A stretch of DNA of 39,532 bases from an uncultured Butyricicoccus sp. (GTDB taxonomy: Bacteria; Bacillota; Clostridia; Oscillospirales; Butyricicoccaceae), in assembly GCA_944384655.1 (NCBI GenBank), contig CALWUF010000062.1, positions 1 to 39,532 on the forward strand. The letters run 5' to 3'. Each line of letters starts with the position of its first letter. The stretch's first letter is position 1. The position numbers and the translations under genes are program-made. Positions 24,799 to 32,970 of the stretch are shown one piece after another. The notes below the pieces were generated by a model that worked only from the letters and a program-made list of their open reading frames with translations, did not search any database and was not told where the DNA came from.

Positions 24799-27700
24799 TC
24801 AGTTCAGCTCTATTTTCATCTCCCGCTCAACATCGGCAATATTGAGCATCAACAACTTGGACACCCCTCGCTCCTGCATGGTCACACCATACAGCATATC
24901 TGCTTCTTCCATTGTGCCACGCCGGTGTGTAATCACGATAAATTGTGTCTGATCGGACAGCCGCCGCAAATATTGTGCAAACCGTGTGACATTGACGTCA
25001 TCCAATGCCGCTTCGATCTCATCGAGCACACAAAATGGCGTGGGACGCACTTTAAGGATGGCAAAATACAGCGCAATGGCGACAAATGCCTTCTCACCGC
25101 CGGACAACAACGATAGGCTTTTCACTGTTTTTCCGGGCGGTGTGACACGGATCTCTATGCCACAGCCAAGAATATCCGTTTCATCCTCCAACACAAGCTC
25201 CGCACTGCCGCCGCCGAAAATTTCCCGGAAGGTATCCCCAAAATATCGGTTGAGTTGGGCAAACGACTGTGCAAATGTATCCTTCATTTGTTCGGTCAAT
25301 GTGCCGATGATGCCGCGCAAGTCATTTTCCGCCTGTTCGAGATCATTTTTTTGTTCGGTCAGGAATGTCAGGCGTTCCTGCAATTCAGCGTATTCCTCAA
25401 TGGCTGACAAATTGACTGCGCCGAGTGCACGGATCGCACGGCGCAAATCAGATGCATGTTTTTCTTCTGCCTTGCGATCTTCCACGATGTGGGCCAATGG
25501 ACGCGCCGCCGTCGGCGTCAGCTCATAGCTTTCCCACATCGCATCGAGAATTTGCTGTTCTTCCCGGCGGATCTGTTGTGCGGCGGCTTCTGCCTCCGCA
25601 TGGCGGCGCTCCAGTGTTACCATATCATTGCCAATCTCCCGCGCTGTTTTTTCTGCGGCTGTCTTATTCTGTTCCAACCGCATGCGGTTTTGCCCGCATG
25701 CGCGCAACTGCCCGCGCAGCGCTTCGGTGCGCCGGCGGTTTTCCTCACCGCGCGTTTCCAGTTGGATTCGCTCTTCATCCGCCTGACGGATGACCTGTTC
25801 ATATTCACCCATACGCCGCCGGTGGTCGTCGGCAGTGCGTTGGGCGCGCTCTGCCATCTGCCGCAAATCGTCCAGCCCCTGTTTTGCGCTGTCGCGTTCG
25901 GTCTGCGCCTGCACAAGCGCTGTGCGAAGCGCTGCCGCTTTGTCATTTTGCACCGTCAACTCGCCGGCTGTCTTCTGTGCGCTGCCTGCCGCCGCATTCA
26001 ACGCGGCAAGCGTCTGCTGGCGTTCACGTCCCAACTCCGCCGCCTGCTGCTCCAGTCCGGCAATCTCTGTGCACAATTGTTTGCGGCGCTGCTCTGCATC
26101 ACTCTGTTCCGCACGGAACTGCTGTTCTGCCTCGCGCACGCTGTCCAAAAGAATTTGATGTTGTTTTGCCTGTGCGGACAACGCCGCCAGCTTTTGCCGC
26201 TGTTCGGCAAGCGCTGCGCGCATGTGCTCCGCTTCATCATCCCGCTGTTTTGCGTCTTCCGCCAGCTGCCTGCCCCGTACCATCAACTGATCCAGCTTTT
26301 CCTGCTGGATACGCGCCCGTTCCTGCATCTGTTCGAGTTGGTTGGCGCGTGACAGAATGCCCGATGACCGCCCGGCGGAACCACCGGTCATCGAACCGCC
26401 CGCATGGATGATCTGTCCGTCCAGGGTCACAATGCGGAACCGATTGTGATACTGCTGCGCAATCGCAAGCGCACAGTCCATATCCTGCGCCACAACCGTG
26501 CGACCGAGCGCATTGTCTACAATGTCACGGTAATCCGCATCACATTCTACAAGATCGGCCGCAACACCACAAAATCCTTGGTTCTGCTCCAACCCACTCT
26601 CACGCAGAGATTGTGGACGGATGGTATCCATCGGTAAAAATGTCGCGCGTCCGCCATCGCGCCGCTTGAGCATCTGGATTGCCAGCTTGCCATGCTGTGC
26701 CGTCTCGACGACAAGATTGGATGCCGCCGCGCCAAGAGCGGTTTCAATTGCTGTCACATATTGTCCGGACACATGGATCAGCGAAGACAGCGGTCCGCGC
26801 ACACCTTTGAGTGCGCCGGAAGACACCTGTGCCATGACCAGCTTGACGGCACGCGAAAATCCTTCATACTCGCGCTGCAATTCCGTGAGCATGCGCACAC
26901 GGTTGCGACTGTCGGTCAATGCCGCTGTCAATGCCGCATGCTCCCTGCGTGCGTCGTCCGTCCTGCGCACGGCTTCCTGTGCGTCTGCCTGCGCACGCTG
27001 TAAAGCATGTTCCGCCTGCGTGACACCGCTGCGCATCTGATTCAACGTGTCCTGCATTTTTTGCTGGGCTTCCTGTTCGCGTTCCGTGCGCGTCCTGGCG
27101 GAACGCACATCGTCGCCCACACTTTTGCTGCGCCCTTCCAACGCTTCCAACTGCGCCTGCGCGGCACGGCGATCCGCCTGCACAGCAAACAGGCGCTCAC
27201 CCAATTCATCCGCCTGTGTGCGCAGACGGTCCGTCTGTTTCCGGCTGTCTTCCATCTGCGCAGACAGGGCTGCCAGCGTTTGCTGTTTCTGCTCCAGCGC
27301 CGCAGACTGCTGTACAATCTGCTGTTCCAGTTCATCCAGACGCGCTTGCCTGACCTGCATCTGCTCGCACAGGGCATCGGTCTGCTCCCGCTGGGCCTCC
27401 ATCTGCCCTTTCACAAGCCCAATGTTTTCGACCGCATTCCGGCGGCTCTCGTCGAGCACCGCCATGCGGCGCGTCACGCCTGCCACAGTCTCCTCCGCAG
27501 AAGATACCTGCGCCTGTATCTGTTCCGCCTGAATGTCTGACTGGCGCATCTCCTCTGCCAACTGCTCTGCACGCAGGTATTGCTGCCGCTGCGCCTCGCG
27601 CACAGCTTCCAGCTTTCGCTCTGCCTCACGGCGGTTGCGTTCACTTGTATCGCGTGCGTCCTTCATGCCATCCAGCGTGTCCATCCACAGCGAAACCTCA

Positions 27701-28374
27701 TGTACGCGCAGTTCATCGCGCAGCGCGATATATTGCTTCGCATCTTCCGCCTGTTTTGCCAGCGGACCGGATCGGGCGTCCAATTCGTTCCAGATATCGC
27801 GGATACGCACGAGATTGTCTGCCGTCTGTTCGAGCTTGCGCTCTGCTTCTTCTTTGCGCGTGCGAAAGCGCGTCACACCCGCCGCTTCCTCAAACACCTC
27901 GCGGCGGTCCGCACTCTTCACTGCAAGGATTTCATCGATGCGGCCCTGTCCAATGATGGAATACCCATCATGTCCCAAACCCGTATCCATAAACACTTCG
28001 CGGATGTCGCGCAGGCGCACACGCTTGCGGTTGAGATAATATTCGCTCTCTCCGCTGCGGTAATACTTGCGCGTAACCATAACTTCCGCCGCTTCCACAG
28101 GAAATTGCCCGGTCGAATTGTCCAGAATCAACGTGACCTGCGCCGCACCCATCGGGCTGCGCCGGGCTGTGCCGCCGAAGACGACGTCTTCCATTTTCGC
28201 GCCGCGCAGGCTCTTGGTTGACTGCTCACCCAACACCCAGCGGATGGCGTCCGAAATATTCGATTTTCCACTTCCATTCGGTCCGACAATTGCAGTCATG
28301 CCGTCGGAAAACCGGATGCTGGTCCGGTCGGGGAATGATTTAAATCCCTGTAATTCGAGTGATTTCAGATACAC
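24799..28374 (-). CDS. smc: Chromosome segregation protein SMC
   Basis: 1191 aa. The N-terminal head has Walker A GPNGSGKSN (31-39). A long coiled coil runs from about 170 to 500, then the hinge (about 515-660, GPLSSLIHVSGQYVTAIETALG and the glycine-rich GGSMTGGSAGRSSG), then the returning coil. The C-terminal head carries the signature LSLLSGGEKAFVAIALYFA and Walker B FCVLDEIEAALDD. It condenses and aligns sister chromosomes together with ScpA and ScpB, which are not in this window. The start is GTG at 28374, with GAGGG 6 nt upstream. The rnc-smc-ftsY order is the Firmicutes norm, here with a radical SAM gene inserted between rnc and smc. Confidence 0.97.
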   Translation of the reverse strand: MYLKSLELQGFKSFPDRTSIRFSDGMTAIVGPNGSGKSNISDAIRWVLGEQSTKSLRGAKMEDVVFGGTARRSPMGAAQVTLILDNSTGQFPVEAAEVMVTRKYYRSGESEYYLNRKRVRLRDIREVFMDTGLGHDGYSIIGQGRIDEILAVKSADRREVFEEAAGVTRFRTRKEEAERKLEQTADNLVRIRDIWNELDARSGPLAKQAEDAKQYIALRDELRVHEVSLWMDTLDGMKDARDTSERNRREAERKLEAVREAQRQQYLRAEQLAEEMRQSDIQAEQIQAQVSSAEETVAGVTRRMAVLDESRRNAVENIGLVKGQMEAQREQTDALCEQMQVRQARLDELEQQIVQQSAALEQKQQTLAALSAQMEDSRKQTDRLRTQADELGERLFAVQADRRAAQAQLEALEGRSKSVGDDVRSARTRTEREQEAQQKMQDTLNQMRSGVTQAEHALQRAQADAQEAVRRTDDARREHAALTAALTDSRNRVRMLTELQREYEGFSRAVKLVMAQVSSGALKGVRGPLSSLIHVSGQYVTAIETALGAAASNLVVETAQHGKLAIQMLKRRDGGRATFLPMDTIRPQSLRESGLEQNQGFCGVAADLVECDADYRDIVDNALGRTVVAQDMDCALAIAQQYHNRFRIVTLDGQIIHAGGSMTGGSAGRSSGILSRANQLEQMQERARIQQEKLDQLMVRGRQLAEDAKQRDDEAEHMRAALAEQRQKLAALSAQAKQHQILLDSVREAEQQFRAEQSDAEQRRKQLCTEIAGLEQQAAELGRERQQTLAALNAAAGSAQKTAGELTVQNDKAAALRTALVQAQTERDSAKQGLDDLRQMAERAQRTADDHRRRMGEYEQVIRQADEERIQLETRGEENRRRTEALRGQLRACGQNRMRLEQNKTAAEKTAREIGNDMVTLERRHAEAEAAAQQIRREEQQILDAMWESYELTPTAARPLAHIVEDRKAEEKHASDLRRAIRALGAVNLSAIEEYAELQERLTFLTEQKNDLEQAENDLRGIIGTLTEQMKDTFAQSFAQLNRYFGDTFREIFGGGSAELVLEDETDILGCGIEIRVTPPGKTVKSLSLLSGGEKAFVAIALYFAILKVRPTPFCVLDEIEAALDDVNVTRFAQYLRRLSDQTQFIVITHRRGTMEEADMLYGVTMQERGVSKLLMLNIADVEREMKIELN

Positions 28375-28439
28375 GCGGATCCCTCAGCTTCTGTTATTTA
28401 CGGCAACAGCAGAGTTTGCCAATACCAATTCTATCATAC

Positions 28440-28468
28440 AGGATATCATGTTTTTTTCTCCGTTGCAA
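28440..28468 (-). promoter_or_regulatory. Possible smc promoter
   Basis: Minus-strand TTGCAA (28468-28463), 17 nt, TATCCT (28445-28440). The terminator at 28554-28583 makes a separate promoter for the smc operon likely, but this -10 is only moderate. Confidence 0.4.
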
Positions 28469-28553
28469 TCAATCTGTTCAGAAGGTTATCATCTCCATGC
28501 CTTTTTTCGCCACACACAGCATAATCCAACCTTTTGTGGCTTCGCCGACATAT

Positions 28554-28583
28554 AAAAACCCTCTCCATCCGAGAGGGTCTTTC
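28554..28583 (-). terminator. Terminator after the radical SAM gene
   Basis: An 8-bp stem (ACCCTCTC with GAGAGGGT, 5-nt loop), followed by TTTTATA on the minus strand, placed directly behind the stop at 28585. Confidence 0.88.
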
Positions 28584-28584
28584 C

Positions 28585-29544
28585 TCATGTCCTCTGTATT
28601 TGTATCCGGATATCCCGATCGGGAAATTGACGCTGCAAGCGCTGTAGATTGCACCGTTTCTGTCCAATCGCGCGCGACAGTGCACGGGCAGGGACATACA
28701 ACGTGCCATCTTTCTGCGCTTCCAATCGGGTATACAGCCTGCGATACCACCATTCATTCCATACCAGCTCGCCAAATGCAGGATGATATGCCCCCGCTTG
28801 CACAGTGCCATTCAATTCCTCCGTCGGATTGAGCCCCATGCGAATGACCGGGATATGCGCACCCTCGAATACCTCTAACATATCCGCGCACCATATCACT
28901 GCTGTCCCGTTGTCCAACGGCACATATGCGCCTGCCTTCCACATGTCATACAATGGGGTGTCCGGCAGCACCGCCACCGGATAGATGCGCACACCATCCG
29001 GCTGTATCGCGGCGATGCGCTCCGCTGTCTGCCGCACGGTTTCACGTGTATCGCCGGGCAGTCCCGCCATGGTCTGTAAAACCAGCGAAAAGCCCGCCTG
29101 TTGAATGAGCCTGGATGCATGCACCGTATCCGCTGCCGTGTGCCCGCGCTGAGATAAGCGCAACACCTCATCATCCATCGACTGTGCACCCAGTTCAATG
29201 GTTTTCACTCCGTGGCGGCGCAAACGTTCGAGCGTCGCCTCATCGATCGCATCCGGTCGCGTTGACAGGCGCACAGCGGACAATTTCCCCTGGGACAAAA
29301 ATACATCCGTCACCGCAAGCAGGGCTTCCTGCTCCTCCACGGGGATCGCCGTAAAACTACCGCCATAAAAGGCAGCCTGCGGCGCACATCCATCCGGCAG
29401 TACGGATACTGCCTGTGTGAGGATTTCCTTTGCCCGGTCAGGCGTCATACGCGCTGATTGTCCGGCAATCGCACGCTGATTGCAAAACACACATTGGCAT
29501 GGACAGCCGGCATGCGGCACAAAGATCGGCACAATGGATGCCAT
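28585..29544 (-). CDS. Radical SAM protein of the Elp3-like class, substrate unknown
   Basis: 319 aa. The iron-sulfur cluster motif is C14-x3-C18-x2-C21 in HAGCPCQCVFCNQ. FYGGSFTAIP follows at about 59-68, then STRPDAID, GAQSMDDEVL and LVLQTMAGLPGDT, all features of the Elp3/MiaB-NifB class that includes the Oscillospirales rnc-linked protein. There is no acetyltransferase domain, so it is not a full Elp3. The reaction is unknown; a tRNA or other RNA target is a reasonable guess given its neighbour RNase III. The start lies one base past the rnc stop, so it is co-transcribed. It ends with its own terminator. Confidence 0.8.
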   Translation of the reverse strand: MASIVPIFVPHAGCPCQCVFCNQRAIAGQSARMTPDRAKEILTQAVSVLPDGCAPQAAFYGGSFTAIPVEEQEALLAVTDVFLSQGKLSAVRLSTRPDAIDEATLERLRRHGVKTIELGAQSMDDEVLRLSQRGHTAADTVHASRLIQQAGFSLVLQTMAGLPGDTRETVRQTAERIAAIQPDGVRIYPVAVLPDTPLYDMWKAGAYVPLDNGTAVIWCADMLEVFEGAHIPVIRMGLNPTEELNGTVQAGAYHPAFGELVWNEWWYRRLYTRLEAQKDGTLYVPARALSRAIGQKRCNLQRLQRQFPDRDIRIQIQRT

Positions 29545-29545
29545 A

Positions 29546-30223
29546 TCATTCCCTGCCCATCAATTCAAGCGCAGCTTTTGCCGCCATTTGCTCCGCTTCT
29601 TTTTTGCTGCGTCCGGTGCCCTCCGCAAAAATATTGCGGTTGAGCAGAACCTGTACGGTAAACCGCTTGTCGTGATCCGGACCGCTCTCGCCGCTCAGGC
29701 GATAACACAGGGTTTCCTGACGGTTTTTCTGCACAATTTCCTGCAATGCGGTCTTATAATCGCGGAATGCACCGCCCTGTTCTGCCAGCTCGACCTTCGC
29801 CGGCAGAAACGACAAAATAAACGCACGCGCAGATTCCAGACCGCCATCCAGATAAATCGCACCGATCAACGCTTCAACCGAATCCGCCAGAATGGATGGA
29901 CGCTTGCGTCCACCGCCATTTTCCTCGCCCTTGCCGAGCAGGAGCAGGTGATCCAGCCCAAGTTCCTTGGCGACCTCATACAATGTCTGTTCACAGACGA
30001 CTGCCGCACGCATCTTTGTCAACTGTCCCTCCGGTACGTTGGGATAGCGATGAAAGACATAATCGGCGGATACCAGTCCAAGTATGGAATCGCCAAGAAA
30101 CTCCAGCCGTTCATTGTTCTGAAGATGCTGGTCGCGGTGCTCATTCGCATAGGACGAATGTGTCATGGCAATGGTCAGCAAGCCGGTATCATGAAACTGA
30201 TAAATCAACTCGTCTTTTTCCAT
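29546..30223 (-). CDS. rnc: Ribonuclease III
   Basis: 225 aa from the ATG at 30223 (MEKDELIYQFHDTGLL), 11 nt after AAAGGAG; the frame extending to 30334 crosses the hairpin. The catalytic signature NERLEFLGDSILGL (37-50) carries E41 and D45, with the second acidic pair in ADSVEALIGAIYLDGG (about 115-130). A double-stranded-RNA-binding domain fills about 155-225 (DYKTALQEIVQ... SKKEAEQMAAKAAL). It processes rRNA precursors and regulatory double-stranded RNA. It follows acpP and precedes the radical SAM gene. Confidence 0.97.
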   Translation of the reverse strand: MEKDELIYQFHDTGLLTIAMTHSSYANEHRDQHLQNNERLEFLGDSILGLVSADYVFHRYPNVPEGQLTKMRAAVVCEQTLYEVAKELGLDHLLLLGKGEENGGGRKRPSILADSVEALIGAIYLDGGLESARAFILSFLPAKVELAEQGGAFRDYKTALQEIVQKNRQETLCYRLSGESGPDHDKRFTVQVLLNRNIFAEGTGRSKKEAEQMAAKAALELMGRE

Positions 30224-30272
30224 AAAACGATTCTCTCCTTTCTTTTTTTCTGCTATATTGTCATTCAAAGGA

Positions 30273-30319
30273 TGCGCCGGGAAGTGGGATGGCAACACCC
30301 CGCCCGATCCCCCGGCGCA
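30273..30319 (-). promoter_or_regulatory. Strong hairpin between acpP and rnc
   Basis: TGCGCCGGG and CCCGGCGCA pair perfectly over a 29-nt GC-rich loop that can pair further. It sits between the acpP stop and the rnc ribosome binding site and lacks a T-run, so it is not a classic terminator. In several bacteria RNase III cuts a leader stem to limit its own synthesis; this could be such a site or an mRNA stabiliser. Confidence 0.45.
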
Positions 30320-30334
30320 CCGCCGTGTTTGCAT

Positions 30335-30565
30335 TCAATCGTCGTCGCCACTGCGGCGAACCAGATCACCAATGGTCTTCATGCTCGCAGCTTCTTCCTC
30401 AGAAATCTCTCCGATATCAAATTCTTCCTCAATGCTCATCATCAGCTCGACCACGTCGAGCGAATCCGCGCCGAGATCCTCTATGAATGCCGTGTCCATA
30501 TTCAGAGAGCTGGCGTCTACGCCAAATTGCTCGGATAGAATGTTACATACCTTCTCGAATACCAC
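30335..30565 (-). CDS. acpP: Acyl carrier protein
   Basis: 76 aa starting at GTG 30565 (MVFEKVCNILSEQFG), 7 nt after AGGGAGG. The phosphopantetheine site is S35 in GADSLD. Helix III is acidic as usual. It carries growing acyl chains in type II fatty-acid synthesis and donates them to PlsX. It lies 75 nt after plsX and before rnc. Confidence 0.97.
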   Translation of the reverse strand: MVFEKVCNILSEQFGVDASSLNMDTAFIEDLGADSLDVVELMMSIEEEFDIGEISEEEAASMKTIGDLVRRSGDDD

Positions 30566-30640
30566 ACGCTCACCTCCCTTTCCGATCTTATATTCAAATA
30601 ATATGCGCCGTCAACGGCGGTGTCAATAGGAAAATGCGCG

Positions 30641-31648
30641 TTACAGTGTCATGTGATCGATATTGCGTTCAATTTCTCCAACGACGTCCGCATTGACAAA
30701 ATCAATCGCCTGTTTGACTGCGGAACGGATGGCCCTGGCATCTGACGATCCATGGGCTTTAAATACCGGTTTAGAGATACCCAGGAATGGCGCGCCGCCC
30801 ACTTCATCGGTGGATAACAATTTCTTCAATCCACTCAAGGCAGGCTTGACCAGCAGATACGCCAATTTGGTACGCGTATTGGTCAGGAATACGGTTTTGA
30901 TCTCACCCATCAGGAAACTCGCCACGCCTTCAACGGTCTTGAGCAGGACATTGCCCGTAAAGCCATCGGTTACAGCGACATCACAGGCGCCCTTGGGCAC
31001 ATCGCTGCCTTCCACATTGCCCACAAAATTGATGCGCCCGGCTTCGCCCGCCTGTTTGAGCAATTGATACGTTTCTTTGCGCAGCAGGTCGCCTTTGGTG
31101 TCTTCCGAACCGTTGTTAATCAGACCAACACGAGGGGATTTTATCCCCATAACTTTTTCCATGTAAAAACTGCCCATATATGCAAACTGCAATAAGTACT
31201 CGGCTGTGCATTCGGTGTTTGCGCCCGCGTCAACCAACAGCACATGCCCGTTCCTGCACGGCATCATCGGCGGCAACGCGGCACGGCGGATGCCTTTGAG
31301 CCGTTTGACTACCAGCGTCGCACCGGAGAGCAATGCGCCTGTATTGCCCGCAGACACCATCGCATCGCCCTCTCCCTCATGCAGCAGGCGAAGCGCAACC
31401 GACATGGACGAATTTTTCTTGCGTCGCACTGCCGTCGCCGGGTCATCATGCATGTCGATGACGTCATCCGCATGGTATATTGAAATCGGCAGGTCCGTCG
31501 CCTTTTCCTTTTCGAGCAGACGGCGGATGGTCTCTTCCTTGCCGACCAGAATATAATCCTGTCCAAATTCACGCGCGGCCATCACACAGCCGGATACCAT
31601 TGCTTCCGGTGCGTTGTCGCCGCTCATGGCGTCGATAATCAGTTTCAC
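30641..31648 (-). CDS. plsX: Phosphate acyltransferase PlsX
   Basis: 335 aa of normal length. It has the start MKLIIDAMSGDNAPEAMVSG, EVIGM-type ADDVIDMHDDPATAVRRKKNSSM and DGFTGNVLLKTVEG. It converts acyl-ACP to acyl-phosphate, the donor for PlsY. The GTG start at 31648 overlaps the trmFO stop by four bases (GTGA), with GGAGG 7 nt upstream. The plsX-acpP pair is conserved; fabD/fabG and fapR are absent here. Confidence 0.96.
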   Translation of the reverse strand: MKLIIDAMSGDNAPEAMVSGCVMAAREFGQDYILVGKEETIRRLLEKEKATDLPISIYHADDVIDMHDDPATAVRRKKNSSMSVALRLLHEGEGDAMVSAGNTGALLSGATLVVKRLKGIRRAALPPMMPCRNGHVLLVDAGANTECTAEYLLQFAYMGSFYMEKVMGIKSPRVGLINNGSEDTKGDLLRKETYQLLKQAGEAGRINFVGNVEGSDVPKGACDVAVTDGFTGNVLLKTVEGVASFLMGEIKTVFLTNTRTKLAYLLVKPALSGLKKLLSTDEVGGAPFLGISKPVFKAHGSSDARAIRSAVKQAIDFVNADVVGEIERNIDHMTL

Positions 31649-32970
31649 AAAACATCCTCCTCTATCTTATCCAACAGTGTGTCCAGATGTTCCAGTGCAC
31701 GCAGTGCAATCTGCGTATTCTTTTCGCGTTTGCCCTTCACACGGTAGCCAAGCGGCTGGATAATGCCAAAATTGATGTTCATCGGCTGGAATTTCACATT
31801 GGCTTCATTGGAGACATACAATCCAAGCGCGCCAATGGCTGTCGTATCGGGAAATTCGATGAGCGGCACATCGTTCAACTCACGCGCAAGATTCAGCCCC
31901 GCCTCAAAGCCTGAAGCTGCTGATTCAATATATCCCTCTACACCGGTCATCTGCCCGGCAAAACGAATGCGCGGTTGTTTGCGCAGGCGGAAATGCCGGT
32001 CGAGCAAGCGCGGTGAATCCATAAATGTATTGCGATGCATCACGCCATAGCGCACAAATTCCGCATGGCGCAGTGCAGGAATCATCGAGAACACACGTTT
32101 TTGTTCCGGGAATTTCAAATGGGTTTGAAACCCGACGAGATTGTACAGCGAACCCGCGGCATTGTCGCGGCGAAGCTGTACGACGGCATATGGATCACGC
32201 CCGGTGCGCGGATCGCGCAGGCCAACCGGCTTGAGCGGACCGTACAACAGGGTATCGTGTCCACGGCGTCCCATCACTTCCACCGGCATACAGCCTTCAA
32301 ATACTTTTTTATCCTCAAAACCATGTACCGGCGCTTGTTCTGCATCGCACAATGCCTGCCAAAATGCATCATACTGTTCCCGATCCATCGGGCAGTTGAT
32401 ATAATCCGCCGTACCCTTGCCATAGCGGGAAGCAAAATAGGCATTGTCCATATCAATCGATTCAAAGCTGACGATGGGCGCTGCCGCATCGTAAAAATGC
32501 AGATACTCATGCTGCCCGATGGTCTGTTTGACGTCGTCGAACAACGCATCGGACGTCAACGGACCCGTGGCAACAATCACATGCCCTTCGTCGGGGATGT
32601 GTGTCATTTCTCCCTCATGGACGGTGATATTGGGATGGGATTTGATTTTCTCCGTGACCATCCGGGCAAATGCGGCGCGGTCAACCGCGAGCGCACCGCC
32701 CGCCTCCACGCGCGTTGCATCCGCACAGGCAATCAACAGACTGCCCGCACGGCGCAATTCTTCTTTGAGCAATCCGGGCGCCGTGCAGATTTCCGCGCCG
32801 CGCAGTGAATTGGAACAACACAGCTCCGCAAAATCTGTGGAATGATGTGCCGGAGTCATGCGTACCGGCTTCATCTCATACAGATCGACCAAAATGCCGC
32901 GCCGTGCAAGCTGCCATGCCGCTTCACTTCCCGCGAGACCTGCGCCAATCACAGTTGCTTTATTCGGCAT
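31645..32970 (-). CDS. trmFO: Methylenetetrahydrofolate-tRNA-(uracil-5-)-methyltransferase
   Basis: 441 aa. The FAD-binding [14 protein letters not shown] (9-22) is followed by [27 protein letters not shown]-type motifs and, near the C-terminus, [11 protein letters not shown]. It makes ribothymidine at U54 of tRNA, using methylenetetrahydrofolate with FADH2, which is the Gram-positive alternative to TrmA. GGAGGAGG lies 9 nt upstream of the ATG. The start overlaps the last 11 bases of topA. The topA-trmFO order is standard in Firmicutes. Confidence 0.97.
   Translation of the reverse strand: [441 protein letters not shown]

Noticed and set aside
25456..26352. Plus-strand frames opposite smc (298 aa and others)
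   Set aside because: Shadow of the coiled-coil coding sequence with a cysteine-, leucine- and arginine-rich, protein-unlike composition.
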